A DNA stretch of 64,000 nt from Rhodobacter capsulatus (GTDB lineage Bacteria > Pseudomonadota > Alphaproteobacteria > Rhodobacterales > Rhodobacteraceae): the NCBI RefSeq assembly GCF_003254295.1, contig NZ_QKZO01000010.1, positions 62,001 through 126,000 of the forward strand, in the 5' to 3' direction. The notes under the pieces were generated by a model that was not told where the DNA came from, searched no databases, and saw nothing but the letters and a program-made list of their open reading frames with translations. Positions 42,484 through 53,732 of this stretch are shown in pieces (the first letter of the stretch is position 1; the number at the start of each line of letters is the position of its first letter). Made by a program: the position numbers and the translations under genes.

Positions 42484-43734
42484 TCAGCCCAGACAAACCA
42501 GCGCATGGCGCTTCTTGCCCGCACTCAGCTTCACCGGCGTGGCCAGATCGGCGGCCGAGAACATCCGCCCCGCGTCAAGGCAGATCTCGTCATCGACCTT
42601 CAGGCCGCCCTCGGAAATCAGCCGCTTGCCGTCCTTGCCGGTCTTCGCCAGCCCGGAGCGCACCACCAGCTGCGCCAGGCTGATCCCCTCGGCCAGTTCC
42701 TCGGCGCTCAGGCTCAGCCGCGGCAGATCCTCGCCGACGCCGCCCCGCTCGAAGACCTCGCGCGCGGTGGCCTCGGCCGCCGCCGCCGCTTCGGCGCCGT
42801 GCAGCAGCGTCGTCACCGCATTCGCCAGAATGATCTTCGCGCCGTTGATCTCGGACCCTTCCAGCTTGCCCAGCCGGTCGCATTCCGCCACCGGCAGATC
42901 GGTGTAAAGCTTCAGGAAGCGGCCGACATCGGCATCGGTCGTATTGCGCCAGAACTGCCAGAATTCGTAAGGGCTCAGCATCTCGCCATTCAGCCAGACC
43001 GCGCCGCCCTGGCTCTTGCCCATCTTGCGCCCGTCCGAAGTGGTCAGAAGCGGCGTCGTCAGCCCGAAAATCTCGCGATCAAGCACCCGGCGCGTCAGAT
43101 CGATGCCGTTGACGATATTGCCCCATTGATCCGAGCCGCCCATCTGCAGCAGACAGCCGTAGCGGCGGTTCAGCTCCAGGAAGTCATAGGCCTGCAGGAT
43201 CATGTAGTTGAATTCAAGGAAGCTCAGGCTCTGTTCCCGATCCAGTCTGCTCTTCACCGATTCGAAGCTCAGCATCCGGTTGACCGAGAAATGCCGCCCG
43301 ATATCGCGCAGGAAGTCGAGATAGTTCAGATCATCAAGCCATTCGGCATTGTTGCGCATCAGCGCGCCATTGCCGTCGTCCTTGTAATCGAGATAGCGCG
43401 CAAAGACCCGCTGCATCCCGGCGATGTTTTCGTCGATCCTCTCGGGCGTCAGCAGCGGCCGTTCCTCGGACCGGAAGCTCGGATCGCCCACCTTCGTCGT
43501 GCCCCCGCCCATCAGCGTGATCGGCTTGTGCCCGGTCTTCTGGAACCAGCGCAGAAGCATGATGTTCAGAAGATGCCCGACATGCAGCGAGGCCGCCGTG
43601 GCATCATAGCCGATATAGCAGGTCACCATCCCCCCCGCCAAAGCGGCGTCAAGTTCCTGAAGATCGGTGCAATCGGCCAGAAATCCGCGCTCGATGATGA
43701 CGCGCAGGAATTCCGATTTCGGATGATAAGTCAT
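42484..43734 (-). CDS. tyrS: Tyrosyl-tRNA synthetase
   Basis: Class I synthetase charging tRNA-Tyr. The 416-residue protein has the HIGH-like motif HVGH in [13 protein letters not shown] (about 49), [28 protein letters not shown] and KMGKS in [12 protein letters not shown] (about 236), with a C-terminal S4 RNA-binding domain ([16 protein letters not shown]). It is divergent from anmK with a 59-base gap. Confidence 0.97.
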   Translation of the reverse strand: MTYHPKSEFLRVIIERGFLADCTDLQELDAALAGGMVTCYIGYDATAASLHVGHLLNIMLLRWFQKTGHKPITLMGGGTTKVGDPSFRSEERPLLTPERIDENIAGMQRVFARYLDYKDDGNGALMRNNAEWLDDLNYLDFLRDIGRHFSVNRMLSFESVKSRLDREQSLSFLEFNYMILQAYDFLELNRRYGCLLQMGGSDQWGNIVNGIDLTRRVLDREIFGLTTPLLTTSDGRKMGKSQGGAVWLNGEMLSPYEFWQFWRNTTDADVGRFLKLYTDLPVAECDRLGKLEGSEINGAKIILANAVTTLLHGAEAAAAAEATAREVFERGGVGEDLPRLSLSAEELAEGISLAQLVVRSGLAKTGKDGKRLISEGGLKVDDEICLDAGRMFSAADLATPVKLSAGKKRHALVCLG

Positions 43735-43793
43735 CGTGCTTGTCCCTTGGCTGGCCCCATGCGTATATCGGCGCAAGCGCAAAAGGGGAAGAG

Positions 43794-44936
43794 ATGTTGA
43801 AAACGGGCGCAAAAACGGGGCCGGTCTGGGCCGTCGGCACGATGTCGGGAACCTCGCTGGACGGTGTCGACGCGGCGGCGCTGCTGACTGACGGCCATGC
43901 GATCCTCGATTTCGGCCCCACGGCCTATCGCCCCTATACCCCCGCCGAACGCGGCGCGATCCATCGGGCGCTTGGTCGCTGGCAGGGCCAGGACGGCGTG
44001 GCCGAGGCCGCCGAGGTGGTCGAGACCGCCCATGCCGAGGTGCTCTCGGCGCTGCTCGCCGATCTGCCGGACAATGCGGGCGAGGTGCTGATCGGCTTTC
44101 ACGGCCAGACGCTGGCGCATGATCCGAACGGGGGGCACGGGGCGCGGCGCACGCATCAGGCGGGCGATGGCGCGGTGCTGGCCGAGGTGCTGGGCCATCC
44201 GGTGGTCTGGGATTTCCGTTCCATGGATGTGGAAATGGGCGGGCAGGGGGCGCCTCTGGTGCCGTTCTTCCATTTCGCCTGCGCGACATGGGCGGGGCTT
44301 TCGGCGCCTTGTGCCTTTCTCAATCTGGGCGGGGTGGGCAATGTCACCTGGCTTGATCCGCGCCTGCCCGCGCCCGAAACCCCCGGCGCCGTGCTGGCCT
44401 TCGACACCGGCCCGGCGAATGCGCCGATCGACGATCTGATGCGCCGCCGCCTGGGCGCCACGGCCGATATCGGCGGCGCGCTGGCGCTCTCGGGCCGGGT
44501 GGAGGAGGCCGCGGTGACCGCCTTCCTCGGCCATCGGCATTTCTTCCGCATGCCGCCGAAGTCGCTGGATCGCAACGAATTTTCGGCCGCCCTGTCGTTC
44601 ATCGACCAGCTCGACGATGCCGATGCGGTGGCGACGCTCACCGCCTGCGCCGCCGCCGCCGTCGCCCGCGGCTTCGAGCATTTCCCCAGCCCGCCCGAGC
44701 TGATCCTCGTTTCGGGGGGCGGTCGGCTCAATGCCGCGATGATGGCGGAACTGGCCGCGCGGCTGCCCTGTGCGGTGGCGCCGATCGAAGAGATCGGGCT
44801 GGATGGCGACATGCTCGAGGCGCAGGCCTTCGCCTATCTGGCGGTCCGGGTCGCGCGCGGCCTGCCGACCTCGGGCCCGACGACGACCGGCGTCGCCGCG
44901 TTGGTCGGCGGCGGCAAGGTCAGCCGGCCGCGCTAA
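43794..44936 (+). CDS. anmK: Anhydro-N-acetylmuramic acid kinase
   Basis: Phosphorylates 1,6-anhydro-MurNAc to MurNAc-6-phosphate in peptidoglycan recycling. The 380-residue protein begins with the family motif [15 protein letters not shown] and has [44 protein letters not shown] and [25 protein letters not shown] precedes the ATG at 43794. It stands alone. Confidence 0.95.
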   Translation: MLKTGAKTGPVWAVGTMSGTSLDGVDAAALLTDGHAILDFGPTAYRPYTPAERGAIHRALGRWQGQDGVAEAAEVVETAHAEVLSALLADLPDNAGEVLIGFHGQTLAHDPNGGHGARRTHQAGDGAVLAEVLGHPVVWDFRSMDVEMGGQGAPLVPFFHFACATWAGLSAPCAFLNLGGVGNVTWLDPRLPAPETPGAVLAFDTGPANAPIDDLMRRRLGATADIGGALALSGRVEEAAVTAFLGHRHFFRMPPKSLDRNEFSAALSFIDQLDDADAVATLTACAAAAVARGFEHFPSPPELILVSGGGRLNAAMMAELAARLPCAVAPIEEIGLDGDMLEAQAFAYLAVRVARGLPTSGPTTTGVAALVGGGKVSRPR

Positions 44937-44969
44937 CCGCGATGCAGTAACCGCAATCCGTCAGCCCCC

Positions 44970-44998
44970 TTGACCCAAAGCGGCTTTGTCCCTATCTG
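44970..44998 (+). promoter_or_regulatory. Candidate promoter of the DUF2798 gene
   Basis: TTGACC (44970-44975), 17-base spacer, TATCTG (44993-44998). It would start a transcript near 45004 with a leader of about 100 bases containing three hairpins. Confidence 0.6.
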
Positions 44999-45019
44999 AG
45001 GCTCAGCCGAAAAACGTAA

Positions 45020-45103
45020 GACCGGTCAGGTTATCCCGGTCACCGCCCCTTGGGGCGGGAGTTAGTCGATCTCGAACCCGCGGCGCTTCATATCGAGAGA
45101 GAC
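45020..45103 (+). promoter_or_regulatory. Three-hairpin 5' leader that masks the DUF2798 ribosome binding site
   Basis: Stem 1: GACCGG 45020-45025 with CCGGTC 45036-45041. Stem 2: CCGCCCC 45043-45049 with GGGGCGG 45052-45058. Stem 3: GTCGATCTCGA 45065-45075 with TCGAGAGAGAC 45093-45103 (nine pairs, two-base internal mismatch). The right arm of stem 3 is the purine-rich ribosome binding site and ends one base before the ATG. A riboswitch, thermometer or protein-bound leader is possible; no known class was recognised. Confidence 0.5.
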
Positions 45104-45104
45104 C

Positions 45105-45359
45105 ATGCAAAATCCCGATCCCAAACGCGAAAAGCGCACCATCATCCTGGCGCAAGTGTTCATCTCCTGCCTGATGGCGCTGATGATGACCTTCCTGTTT
45201 TCCATCCTGCTGCAGGGCTTCCCCGAGGGCTGGGCGCTGATCTGGCTGCGCAACTGGCTCACCGCCTGGCCGGTGGCCTTCCTGCTGTCGCTTGGCGTCG
45301 GCCCCTTGTCGTTCAAACTGGCCTTCCGCGTGATGCACCGCCCCGTGCGCGAGGGCTGA
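45105..45359 (+). CDS. DUF2798 family small membrane protein
   Basis: An 84-residue protein with two hydrophobic helices (about 14-37 and 50-70) around the conserved WLRNWLTAWPVAFLLSLGVGPLSFKL, the pattern of DUF2798. The family has no assigned function. The stop abuts the stop of the cupin gene on the other strand (45359/45360). It has its own promoter and the structured leader described separately. Confidence 0.8.
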   Translation: MQNPDPKREKRTIILAQVFISCLMALMMTFLFSILLQGFPEGWALIWLRNWLTAWPVAFLLSLGVGPLSFKLAFRVMHRPVREG

Positions 45360-45788
45360 TCAGCCGGGAATGTCAAAGCCCGGCGCGGCCATCTCGAAAC
45401 CCTCGAAACGGAACCCGGGGCTGACGGTGCAGCCGACCAGGGTCCAGTCGCCCAAAGTCCGCGCCGCCTGCCAATGGCCCGCGGGCACGATGCCCTGCAC
45501 CACCTCGGCGCCCAGCACATCGGGGCCAAGGCGGAGCCGCGTCACCGGCCCGCTGTCCTGCGCGGCAATCCGCAGTTCCAGCGGGCTTCCGGCGTGAAAA
45601 TGCCAGATCTCGGCGGCATCGACGCGGTGCCAATGGCTGGCCTCGCCCGCTTTCAGCAAAAACAGGATCGCCGTTCCCGCAGCGCGCGCCCCGGGCGCGG
45701 CCTCGGCCACCCAGGTCTGGCGATACCAGCCGCCCTCGGGATGCGGCTCCAGCCCCAGCCGCGCGATGATCCGATCCGCTTCGCCCAT
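45360..45788 (-). CDS. Cupin family protein (cupin_5, DUF985)
   Basis: A 142-residue protein with the DUF985/cupin_5 pattern: LGLEPHPEGGWYRQTW at the start, SHWHRVDAAEIWHFHAGSPLEL in the barrel and VPAGHWQAARTLGDWTLVGCTVSPGFRFEGFEM at the end. Several conserved His suggest a metal-binding double-stranded beta-helix; the enzymatic role is not known. A palindromic element and terminator separate it from eno. Confidence 0.88.
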   Translation of the reverse strand: MGEADRIIARLGLEPHPEGGWYRQTWVAEAAPGARAAGTAILFLLKAGEASHWHRVDAAEIWHFHAGSPLELRIAAQDSGPVTRLRLGPDVLGAEVVQGIVPAGHWQAARTLGDWTLVGCTVSPGFRFEGFEMAAPGFDIPG

Positions 45789-45800
45789 GATCCCTCCGGG

Positions 45801-45907
45801 TTTTTTCTTGGCGCAAATACGCCCGCCGGAGGCTTCAAAGTCAAAGAAAAACCGCCGCTGGCGCAGGGCCAGCGGCGGGATTTGCGTATTTGGACCAAGA
45901 AAAAGCC
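45801..45907. repeat. Divided palindromic element flanking the eno downstream hairpin
   Basis: TTTTTTCTTGGCGCAAATACG (left, 45801-45821) and GCGTATTTGGACCAAGAAAA (right, from 45884) are type 1 arms in outward orientation, reversed compared with the other copies. Between them, CCGCCGCTGG and CCAGCGGCGG (about 45852-45877) form a strong hairpin. The region is downstream of eno and upstream of the cupin gene. Confidence 0.75.
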
Positions 45908-45912
45908 GAGGC

Positions 45913-47271
<1,359 letters not shown>

Positions 47272-47302
47272 TTAGCGTCCGACTTTTCGTGAATTTTTCG
47301 CG

Positions 47303-48193
47303 TCAGGCGGCGGGGGTTTCGGCCTTGGCCAGACGGCGTTGCCGGGCCAGCGTGTAAAGCCCCGAGGCGACGATGATCGCGCCGCCGATCAGCGTCCAGC
47401 GGTCCGGCGTTTCGGCAAAGACCGCCCAGCCGATGATCAGCGCAAAGATCAGCCGGGTGTAACGGAAGGGGGTGATCACCGAGACCTCACCCAACCGCAT
47501 CGCCGCGATCAGCGCATAATAGCCCGCCGTGCCGAAGATCAGCGCCCCTGCGATCGAGGCCAGATCGAAGGCGGTGGGCAGGATCATCGGGCCCTGAAAC
47601 GGGACGAGCAGCGCACCTGCCGGAATCACCGAGGCAAATCCGTAGGTTGCAAGCTGCATCGAGGTGATGGATTTGGGCACCCGGCGCGTCACCACATCGC
47701 GCGCGGCAAGGCCGAGCACAGCGACGACGGCGAAAAGCGAGAGCACCGAAAAGCCCTCGGTGCCGGGGCGGATCACGATCAGCACGCCCAGAAAGCCGAC
47801 GCCGATCGCCGACCAGCGCCGCCAGCCGACCTGCTCGCCCAGGAACAGCGCGGCGCCCAGCGTCACGGCCAAGGGCGTCGCCTGCAAGATCGCCGAGGCC
47901 TCGGCCAAGGGCGTGAAGGCCACGGCGCAGACGAAGGCCAGCGTGCCGATCAGCTCGCCGAAATTGCGCCCGATCACCGCCGGGGCCAGCAGATCGCGCG
48001 ACACCAGCCGGTCGCCGTTGCGCAGGGCCAGCGTCGCAAAGATCGCCGTGCCGCCGATGCCCAGAAGCATCAGGATCTCGCCCACCGGCAGATGCCCGGC
48101 AAGGAATTTGACGCACATGTCCTCGATGGCGAAGCCCGCCATCGCAAGCACCATCAACAGACTTCCGCGGAGATTTTCAGCACCATGTCCCAT
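47303..48193 (-). CDS. EamA/DMT family transporter
   Basis: A 296-residue inner-membrane protein with about ten hydrophobic segments and two EamA repeats (LLMVLAMAGFAIEDMCVKFLAG at the start; SVITPFRYTRLIFALIIGWAVFAETPDRWTLIGGAIIVASGLY at the end). Substrate unknown. Distinct from the EamA gene at 3030. ATG 48193 is close to selO, but on the minus strand the selO stop lies 59 bases upstream. Confidence 0.87.
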   Translation of the reverse strand: MGHGAENLRGSLLMVLAMAGFAIEDMCVKFLAGHLPVGEILMLLGIGGTAIFATLALRNGDRLVSRDLLAPAVIGRNFGELIGTLAFVCAVAFTPLAEASAILQATPLAVTLGAALFLGEQVGWRRWSAIGVGFLGVLIVIRPGTEGFSVLSLFAVVAVLGLAARDVVTRRVPKSITSMQLATYGFASVIPAGALLVPFQGPMILPTAFDLASIAGALIFGTAGYYALIAAMRLGEVSVITPFRYTRLIFALIIGWAVFAETPDRWTLIGGAIIVASGLYTLARQRRLAKAETPAA

Positions 48194-48252
48194 GGCGGTC
48201 CCCTGCCAGCGCGCCGGTGAAAGGTCCAGAGCGCGATTGTATCCGCCACAAG

Positions 48253-49674
48253 TCAGGTGCCGCAGAAGGTGCGGGCGACGCGTTCCTCTGCCTTGGGGGC
48301 GGCCTCATAGGCGGCAAATTCGGGCGCGGGATCAAAGGGATGGGCGAGTGCCGCCTGCAGCTGCCGGAACGGCGCGAAATCGCCCGCGACGGCGGCGGTG
48401 ATCGCCTCTTCGAGGCGGTGGTTGCGTGGGATCCGCACCGGATTGGCGGCAGAAAGGACAGCCTGCGGCACCACCTCGCGCCTCAGCCGCGCCTGCCAGC
48501 CGGGCGCCCATGTGTCGAAGGCGGCGGGATCGGCGAATTCCTCGCGCGCCCGCCCGGTGGCCAGACCGCGGAAGGTGCGGGTGAAATCGGCGCCCTCGCT
48601 GGCCATGCGCGACAACAGGCTCTCGATCAGCGGCCGGTCCTCGGGCGTGGCGCGGGCGATGCCGATCTTGCGCCCCATCCGGTACAGCCATTCGGCCTGC
48701 CAGGCGGGGGCAAAACCGTCGAGCACCGCCTGCGCCTGCGTCACCGCCTCGGCCTCGGGGCCGATCAACGGCAGCAGGCAGGAGGCCAGCTGCGTCAGGT
48801 TCCACAGCGCGATCTGCGGCTGGTTGGCATAAGCGTAACGCCCCTGACGGTCGATCGCGGAAAACACCTTTTGCGGCTGATAGGCGTCCAGAAAGGCGCA
48901 GGGGCCGTAATCGATCGTCTCGCCCGAGAGCGCGCAATTGTCGGTGTTCATCACGCCATGGATGAAGCCGAAAGACAGCCATTGCGCCACCAGTTTCGCC
49001 TGCGCACTGACCGCGGCGGCCAGCAGACCAAGCGGGCCTTCGGTCTCGGGGTAATGGCGGGAAATCGTATAATCGCAAAGCGTTGCAAGCGCTTCTTCAT
49101 CCTGCCGCGCGGCGAAATATTCAAAAGTGCCAACCCGGATATGGCTGGAGGCGATGCGCGCGATCACCGCGCCCGGCCGGTGAAACCCGTCGCGATAGAC
49201 GCTTTGCCCGGTCAGCACCGCGCCAAGCGCCCGGGTCGTCGGCACGCCAAAGGCCGCCATGGTTTCCGACACCAGATATTCGCGCAGAACCGGCCCGATC
49301 CAGGCCCGCCCGTCACCGCCGCGCGACCAGGGCGTGCGGCCCGCGCCTTTCAGCACCCAGTCAAAGCGCGCGCCATCCGGGGCGATGACCTCGCCCAGCA
49401 AGATCGCCCGCCCGTCGCCCAGCTGCGGCACGAAACCGCCGAATTGATGGCCCGCATAGGCCTGCGCGATTGGCGCGGCGCCCTCGGGCACCAGATTGCC
49501 CGCCAGAACCGCTGTGCCCTCGGCGCTTTCCAGCCAGTCCGCGTCGATCCCCAGCCGCGCCGCCAGCGCCCGGTTCACCACAACCGGAGCGGGTGCCGCC
49601 CCCGGGGTCGGATCCTGCCGGGCAAAGAACCGCTCGGGCAGGCGGGCATAGGACGGGTCAAAAGCCGGGGTCAT
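48253..49674 (-). CDS. selO: Protein adenylyltransferase SelO (YdiU)
   Basis: A 473-residue pseudokinase-fold enzyme that transfers AMP to protein Ser, Thr or Tyr. Family motifs: [59 protein letters not shown]-like block, [37 protein letters not shown] (metal-binding Asn/Asp). The C-terminus RTFCGT has Cys at the position where eukaryotic SelO has selenocysteine. Single gene between palindromic elements. Confidence 0.95.
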   Translation of the reverse strand: [473 protein letters not shown]

Positions 49675-49691
49675 GCCTTAACATTTGGCTC

Positions 49692-49768
49692 AGACGCATA
49701 TTTGGTCAAGAGAAACTGCGTCTTTGCCGCCGGAAAAGCCGATGATTTTTCTTGGTTCAAAGACGCAA
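49692..49768. repeat. Diverged palindromic intergenic element, type 1
   Basis: The left arm GACGCATATTTGGTCAAGAG and right arm TTTTTCTTGGTTCAAAGACG are decayed type 1 arms, separated by about 35 bases. They fill the gap between selO and the nucleoside hydrolase. Confidence 0.6.
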
Positions 49769-49773
49769 CTGTC

Positions 49774-50709
49774 TCAGAGCCGAGACAGGCGCTCGGTCAG
49801 CAGGCTGTAGAAGCCCTCGGCATCGACCTCGCGCAGGAAAAGCGCGTTCGGCTCGCGCGGCGTCACCCGCCACCAATCGGCGACGGTCATGCCCATGGTC
49901 AGTTCGGACCGGGTCTCGATCTCGACATTGATGAAGCGGCCCTCGAACAGATCGGGGCGCAACAGCCAGGCGATGACGCAGGGGTCATGCAGCGGCGCGC
50001 CTTCGGAGCCATATTTCGCCCTGTCGAAGCGTTCGAAGAAATCGGTCCAGCTCGCCACCGCGGCGCCGACCGGGGTGTTCAGCGCCCGGAACGCCTCGAT
50101 CCGGGGCCGCGTGGTCAGCGCCTTGTGCGTCGCGTCAAGCGGCACGACCACCAGCGGCACCCCGGATTTGAACACGATTTCCGCGGCTTGCGGGTCGACG
50201 TAAATGTTGAACTCGGCCGCCGGGGTGGTGTTGCCGGCCTCGAAACAGGCGCCGCCCATGAGCACGATCTGTTCGACCTTCAAGACGATCTCGGGGGCGC
50301 GGCGAAAGGCGGTGGCGATATTCGTCAGCGGCCCGAGCGGGCAAAGCGTCACCGTTCCCGGGGCCTCGCGGCGCAGCGTCTCGATGAGGAAATCGACCGC
50401 GTGCTGGTCTTGCAGCGGCATCGTGGGGTCGGGCAGGGCGATGCCGTCGAGCCCGGTTTTCCCGTGCACATATTCCGCCGTCACCAGCGGGCGCAAAAGC
50501 GGCCGGTCGCAGCCCGCGAAGATTTTCACATCGCGCCGCCCGGCCAGTTCGCAGATGATCCGCGCGTTCTTTGTCGTCAGCGCCAGGGGCACATTGCCTG
50601 CGACGCAGGTGATGCCGAGAACCTCAAGCTCCGGGCTGCCAAGTGCCAGAAGGATCGCCACGGCGTCATCCTGGCCCGGGTCGGTGTCGATGATGATCTT
50701 GCGGGTCAT
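49774..50709 (-). CDS. Inosine-uridine preferring nucleoside hydrolase family
   Basis: A 311-residue calcium-dependent ribohydrolase. The N-terminal DTDPGQDDAVAILLAL (residues 8-23) holds the metal-binding Asp cluster; VTLCPLGPLTNIATAFRR, VLMGGACFEAGNTTPAAEFNIYVDPQAA and the C-terminal DPCVIAWLLRPDLF with the last Asp ligand are also present. It releases bases from nucleosides for salvage; base preference is not readable. Confidence 0.93.
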   Translation of the reverse strand: MTRKIIIDTDPGQDDAVAILLALGSPELEVLGITCVAGNVPLALTTKNARIICELAGRRDVKIFAGCDRPLLRPLVTAEYVHGKTGLDGIALPDPTMPLQDQHAVDFLIETLRREAPGTVTLCPLGPLTNIATAFRRAPEIVLKVEQIVLMGGACFEAGNTTPAAEFNIYVDPQAAEIVFKSGVPLVVVPLDATHKALTTRPRIEAFRALNTPVGAAVASWTDFFERFDRAKYGSEGAPLHDPCVIAWLLRPDLFEGRFINVEIETRSELTMGMTVADWWRVTPREPNALFLREVDAEGFYSLLTERLSRL

Positions 50710-50767
50710 GGTACGCTCCTTCGCCCCACCCTCGCCGAGCCGGGCGGGCTTGTCCAGACCGTTCGGT

Positions 50768-52624
50768 TCAGCCCGCCATCGCGGTTTCCAGCGCTTCCAG
50801 CGCCGCCATCCAGAGTTCCTCGGCCCGCGCCATCGCTTCGCGGGCTTCGGCGTGTTTGAGCATCCATTTCTCGCGCTCGCTGGCGCGGGCGGCTTCATAA
50901 AGGGTAGGATCGGCGAGTTTCTCGTCAAGCTTGGCCAGCATCTCGGCCAGTTTCTCGACCCGTTCCTCGCATTTGCGCGCCTCGGCGCGCAGCGCCAGAA
51001 TCCGCTCGCGCGAGGGGGGGGCGGCCTTCTTTTCCACCGCTTTCGGCGCGGGCCGGTCGTCGGGATCGCCCGCCAGCAATTCGGCCCGGTAAGCCTCCAG
51101 ATCGGCGGGGTAGGGCGCCACCGCGCCGCCCTTGACCAGCCAGAGCCGATCGGCGACGAGGCTGAGCAGATGCATGTCGTGGCTGACCAGGATCACCGCG
51201 CCGGAATAGGCGGTCAGCGCCTCGACCAGCGCCTCGCGGCTTTCGATATCAAGGTGGTTTGTCGGTTCGTCGAGGATCAGCAGATGCGGCGCGTCCAAAG
51301 TGGCCAGAAGCAGCGAGAGCCGCGCCTTCTGCCCGCCCGAAAGCTTGCCCACCGCGGTTTCCGCCTGATCGGCCAGAAGCCCGAAGCCCGCAAGGCGGGC
51401 GCGCAGCTTCGCCTGATGCTCTTCGGGGCGCAGGCGTTGCAAGTGAAGCAGCGGGCTGGCGCCAAGGTCCAGTTCGTCCACCTGATGCTGGGCGAAATAG
51501 CCGATCCGCAGCTTCGAGGACCGGGCAATCCGCCCCTCGCAGGTCTCGAGCTTGGCCGCGAGCAGTTTTGAGAGCGTCGATTTCCCCTCGCCGTTGCGGC
51601 CCAGAAGCGCGATCCGGTCGTCTTGGTCAATGCGCAAATTCAGCCGCCGCAGGATCGGCTTTTCGCCATAACCCACTGCGGCCCCATCCAGCGTGATGAT
51701 CGGCGGCGAAAGCTGTTCCGGCACCGGGAAGCTGAAGACCTGCTTTGCCGCCTCCTCGGGGGCGGTGATCGGCTCCATCTTTTCCAGCATCTTGACGCGC
51801 GCCTGAGCCTGCGCGGCCTTCGTCGCCTTGGCCTTGAAACGATCGACGAAGCTTTGCAGATGCGCGCGCCGCGCCTCCTGTTTCTTCGCCGCCGCCGCCA
51901 GGTTCGCGCGTGCCGCGGCGCGTTGGCGGGCGAACTGGTCGTAAGGCCCGTTCCACAAGGTCAGCTTGCGGTTTTCCAGATGCAGGATCGACCCCACGGC
52001 GCGGTTCAAAAGATCGCGGTCGTGGCTGATGATGATGACCGTATGCGGGTAGCGGGCCAGATATTGTTCCAGCCAAAGCGCCCCTTCCAGGTCAAGATAG
52101 TTCGTCGGCTCGTCGAGCAGCAACAGATCGGGCTGGGCGAACAGCACCCCCGCCAGCGCGACGCGCATCCGCCAGCCGCCCGAAAAATCCGAACAGGGGC
52201 GGCGCTGCGCCTCGGCGTCAAAGCCGAGCCCGCGCAGGATCGCGCTGGCCCGGCCCTCGGCCGACCAGGCGTCGATATCGGCCAGCCGGGTCTGGATCTC
52301 GGCAATCCGCCCCGGATCGGTCGCGGTCTGCGCTTCCGCCAACAGATCCGCGCGTTCGGTATCGGCGGCCAGCACCGTATCGAGAAGGCTCGTCTCGGAG
52401 GAGGGCACCTCCTGCGCGACGCCGCCGATACGGGCGCGCTGGGGCAGGTTGATCTCGCCCGATTCGAGCGCAAGCTCGCCCCGGATCAGCCGGAACAGCG
52501 TGGTTTTGCCCGCGCCATTGGCGCCGACAAGGCCGACCTTGTGGCCGGTGGGGATCCGGGCCGAGGCTGCGTCGAACAGCGGGCGGCCCTCGATGGCATA
52601 GGTGATGGCGTCAAGCGTGAGCAT
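50768..52624 (-). CDS. ABC-F family ATP-binding protein
   Basis: A 618-residue protein with two ABC domains and no membrane segments. Walker [10 protein letters not shown] and GRNGEGKST, signatures FSGGWRMR and LSGGQKAR, Walker [13 protein letters not shown] and [12 protein letters not shown]. The inter-domain linker with [21 protein letters not shown] is the P-site tRNA interaction motif, and the C-terminus is a coiled coil. This is the YheS-type translation factor group acting on the ribosome. Confidence 0.92.
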   Translation of the reverse strand: MLTLDAITYAIEGRPLFDAASARIPTGHKVGLVGANGAGKTTLFRLIRGELALESGEINLPQRARIGGVAQEVPSSETSLLDTVLAADTERADLLAEAQTATDPGRIAEIQTRLADIDAWSAEGRASAILRGLGFDAEAQRRPCSDFSGGWRMRVALAGVLFAQPDLLLLDEPTNYLDLEGALWLEQYLARYPHTVIIISHDRDLLNRAVGSILHLENRKLTLWNGPYDQFARQRAAARANLAAAAKKQEARRAHLQSFVDRFKAKATKAAQAQARVKMLEKMEPITAPEEAAKQVFSFPVPEQLSPPIITLDGAAVGYGEKPILRRLNLRIDQDDRIALLGRNGEGKSTLSKLLAAKLETCEGRIARSSKLRIGYFAQHQVDELDLGASPLLHLQRLRPEEHQAKLRARLAGFGLLADQAETAVGKLSGGQKARLSLLLATLDAPHLLILDEPTNHLDIESREALVEALTAYSGAVILVSHDMHLLSLVADRLWLVKGGAVAPYPADLEAYRAELLAGDPDDRPAPKAVEKKAAPPSRERILALRAEARKCEERVEKLAEMLAKLDEKLADPTLYEAARASEREKWMLKHAEAREAMARAEELWMAALEALETAMAG

Positions 52625-52815
52625 GGTCTGGCTCTGCCTCAGCCGGGGCCGCGCGTCAATGCCGATGCGCCCCGGGCCGTGCTTTGCGCATTTGTCGCAT
52701 TTCCTGCCCAAAACGGCAGTTGCCCGGGGGTTTTCAACATCCCTGCCGCATGATAGCAGGCGCCAGACGCTTTTCTGACCGGCTCTCCGGTCCCCAACCA
52801 AAAAGGCTTCCCCTC

Positions 52816-53238
52816 ATGGCCATCGAACGCACGCTTTCGATCATCAAACCCGATGCGACCCGCCGCAACCTCACCGGCAAGATCAATGCCAAATTCGAGG
52901 AAGCGGGCCTGCGCATCGTCGCGCAAAAGCGCCTCAAGCTGAGCCTGGAACAGGCCGGCAAATTCTACGAAGTGCACAAGGAACGCCCCTTCTATGGCGA
53001 GCTGTGCGAATTCATGGCGTCCGAGCCGGTCGTCGTGCAAGTGCTCGAAGGTGAAGGCGCGATCGCAAAGAACCGCGAAGTGATGGGCGCCACCAACCCG
53101 GCGAATGCCGCCGATGGCACCATTCGCAAGGAATTCGCCCTCTCGGTCGGCGAAAACTCGGTCCATGGCTCGGACGCGCCGGAAACCGCCGCGGCGGAAA
53201 TCGCCTATTTCTTCTCGGGTCTCGAACTGGTCGGCTGA
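52816..53238 (+). CDS. ndk: Nucleoside diphosphate kinase
   Basis: A 140-residue NDK that equilibrates nucleoside di- and triphosphates. [56 protein letters not shown] and the phospho-His in [21 protein letters not shown] are all present. The stop is 23 bases from the converging TfoX-domain gene. Confidence 0.97.
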   Translation: MAIERTLSIIKPDATRRNLTGKINAKFEEAGLRIVAQKRLKLSLEQAGKFYEVHKERPFYGELCEFMASEPVVVQVLEGEGAIAKNREVMGATNPANAADGTIRKEFALSVGENSVHGSDAPETAAAEIAYFFSGLELVG

Positions 53239-53261
53239 GTGCCCGGCTTTCGGGTCTGCGG

Positions 53262-53624
53262 CTAACGCCGCAGGCCGACGCCAATTTCGTCAAGGGCCGC
53301 CTCGATCCCGGGGTGGCCCTTTTCGTTGCCTTGGGTCCGGGCCTTCATCGCATCGAAGCTGACGCGCAGCGCGTCCTTTTCGGCGCCGCGGCAATCGTTC
53401 CAGGGGCGGCCCTGCAGCGCCATCACCAAAGCATAATAGCCGATGAAATGCGGTGGGTTGCCCGCCCGAAGCCAGGCTTCATAGGCGGCCTCGGCGCCCA
53501 TGGCGCGCAGCGCCTCGGCGCTGGCGATGCCCGCCCGCAGGAAGCCTTCGGCGGTGGCGGGGCCGATGCCGGGAATCTCGGTCAGCGGAGAATTTCGGGG
53601 GAGAGAGAGAGGGGGGGACTGCAT
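53262..53624 (-). CDS. TfoX/Sxy C-terminal-domain protein
   Basis: A 120-residue protein consisting almost only of the TfoX_C domain: LTEIPGIGPATAEGFLRAGIASAEALRAMGAEAAYEAWLRAG, a helix-hairpin-helix-like start, followed by PPHFIGYYALVMALQGRPWNDCRGAEKDALRVSFDAMKA. TfoX/Sxy proteins with both domains regulate natural competence; this form lacks the N-terminal domain. GTA recipients need competence genes, but a link is speculative. The N-terminal 12 residues are poorly defined. Confidence 0.75.
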   Translation of the reverse strand: MQSPPLSLPRNSPLTEIPGIGPATAEGFLRAGIASAEALRAMGAEAAYEAWLRAGNPPHFIGYYALVMALQGRPWNDCRGAEKDALRVSFDAMKARTQGNEKGHPGIEAALDEIGVGLRR

Positions 53625-53732
53625 GGGACGCTCCGGATCAGAAGAACTCTCTCCGATCAGGAACCGCCCCGCAAGTCTCGCACGCCCGCGGGCGGCGCGG
53701 CGGGGCCGGTCATCGGCCCCGGTCCGAGGGCC

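Noticed and set aside
45004-45104. Manganese (yybP-ykoY) or fluoride riboswitch before the DUF2798 gene
   Set aside because: Short resemblances (GGGAGTTAG, GAGACC) were noticed but the conserved loops of those classes are missing and the leader is too short.
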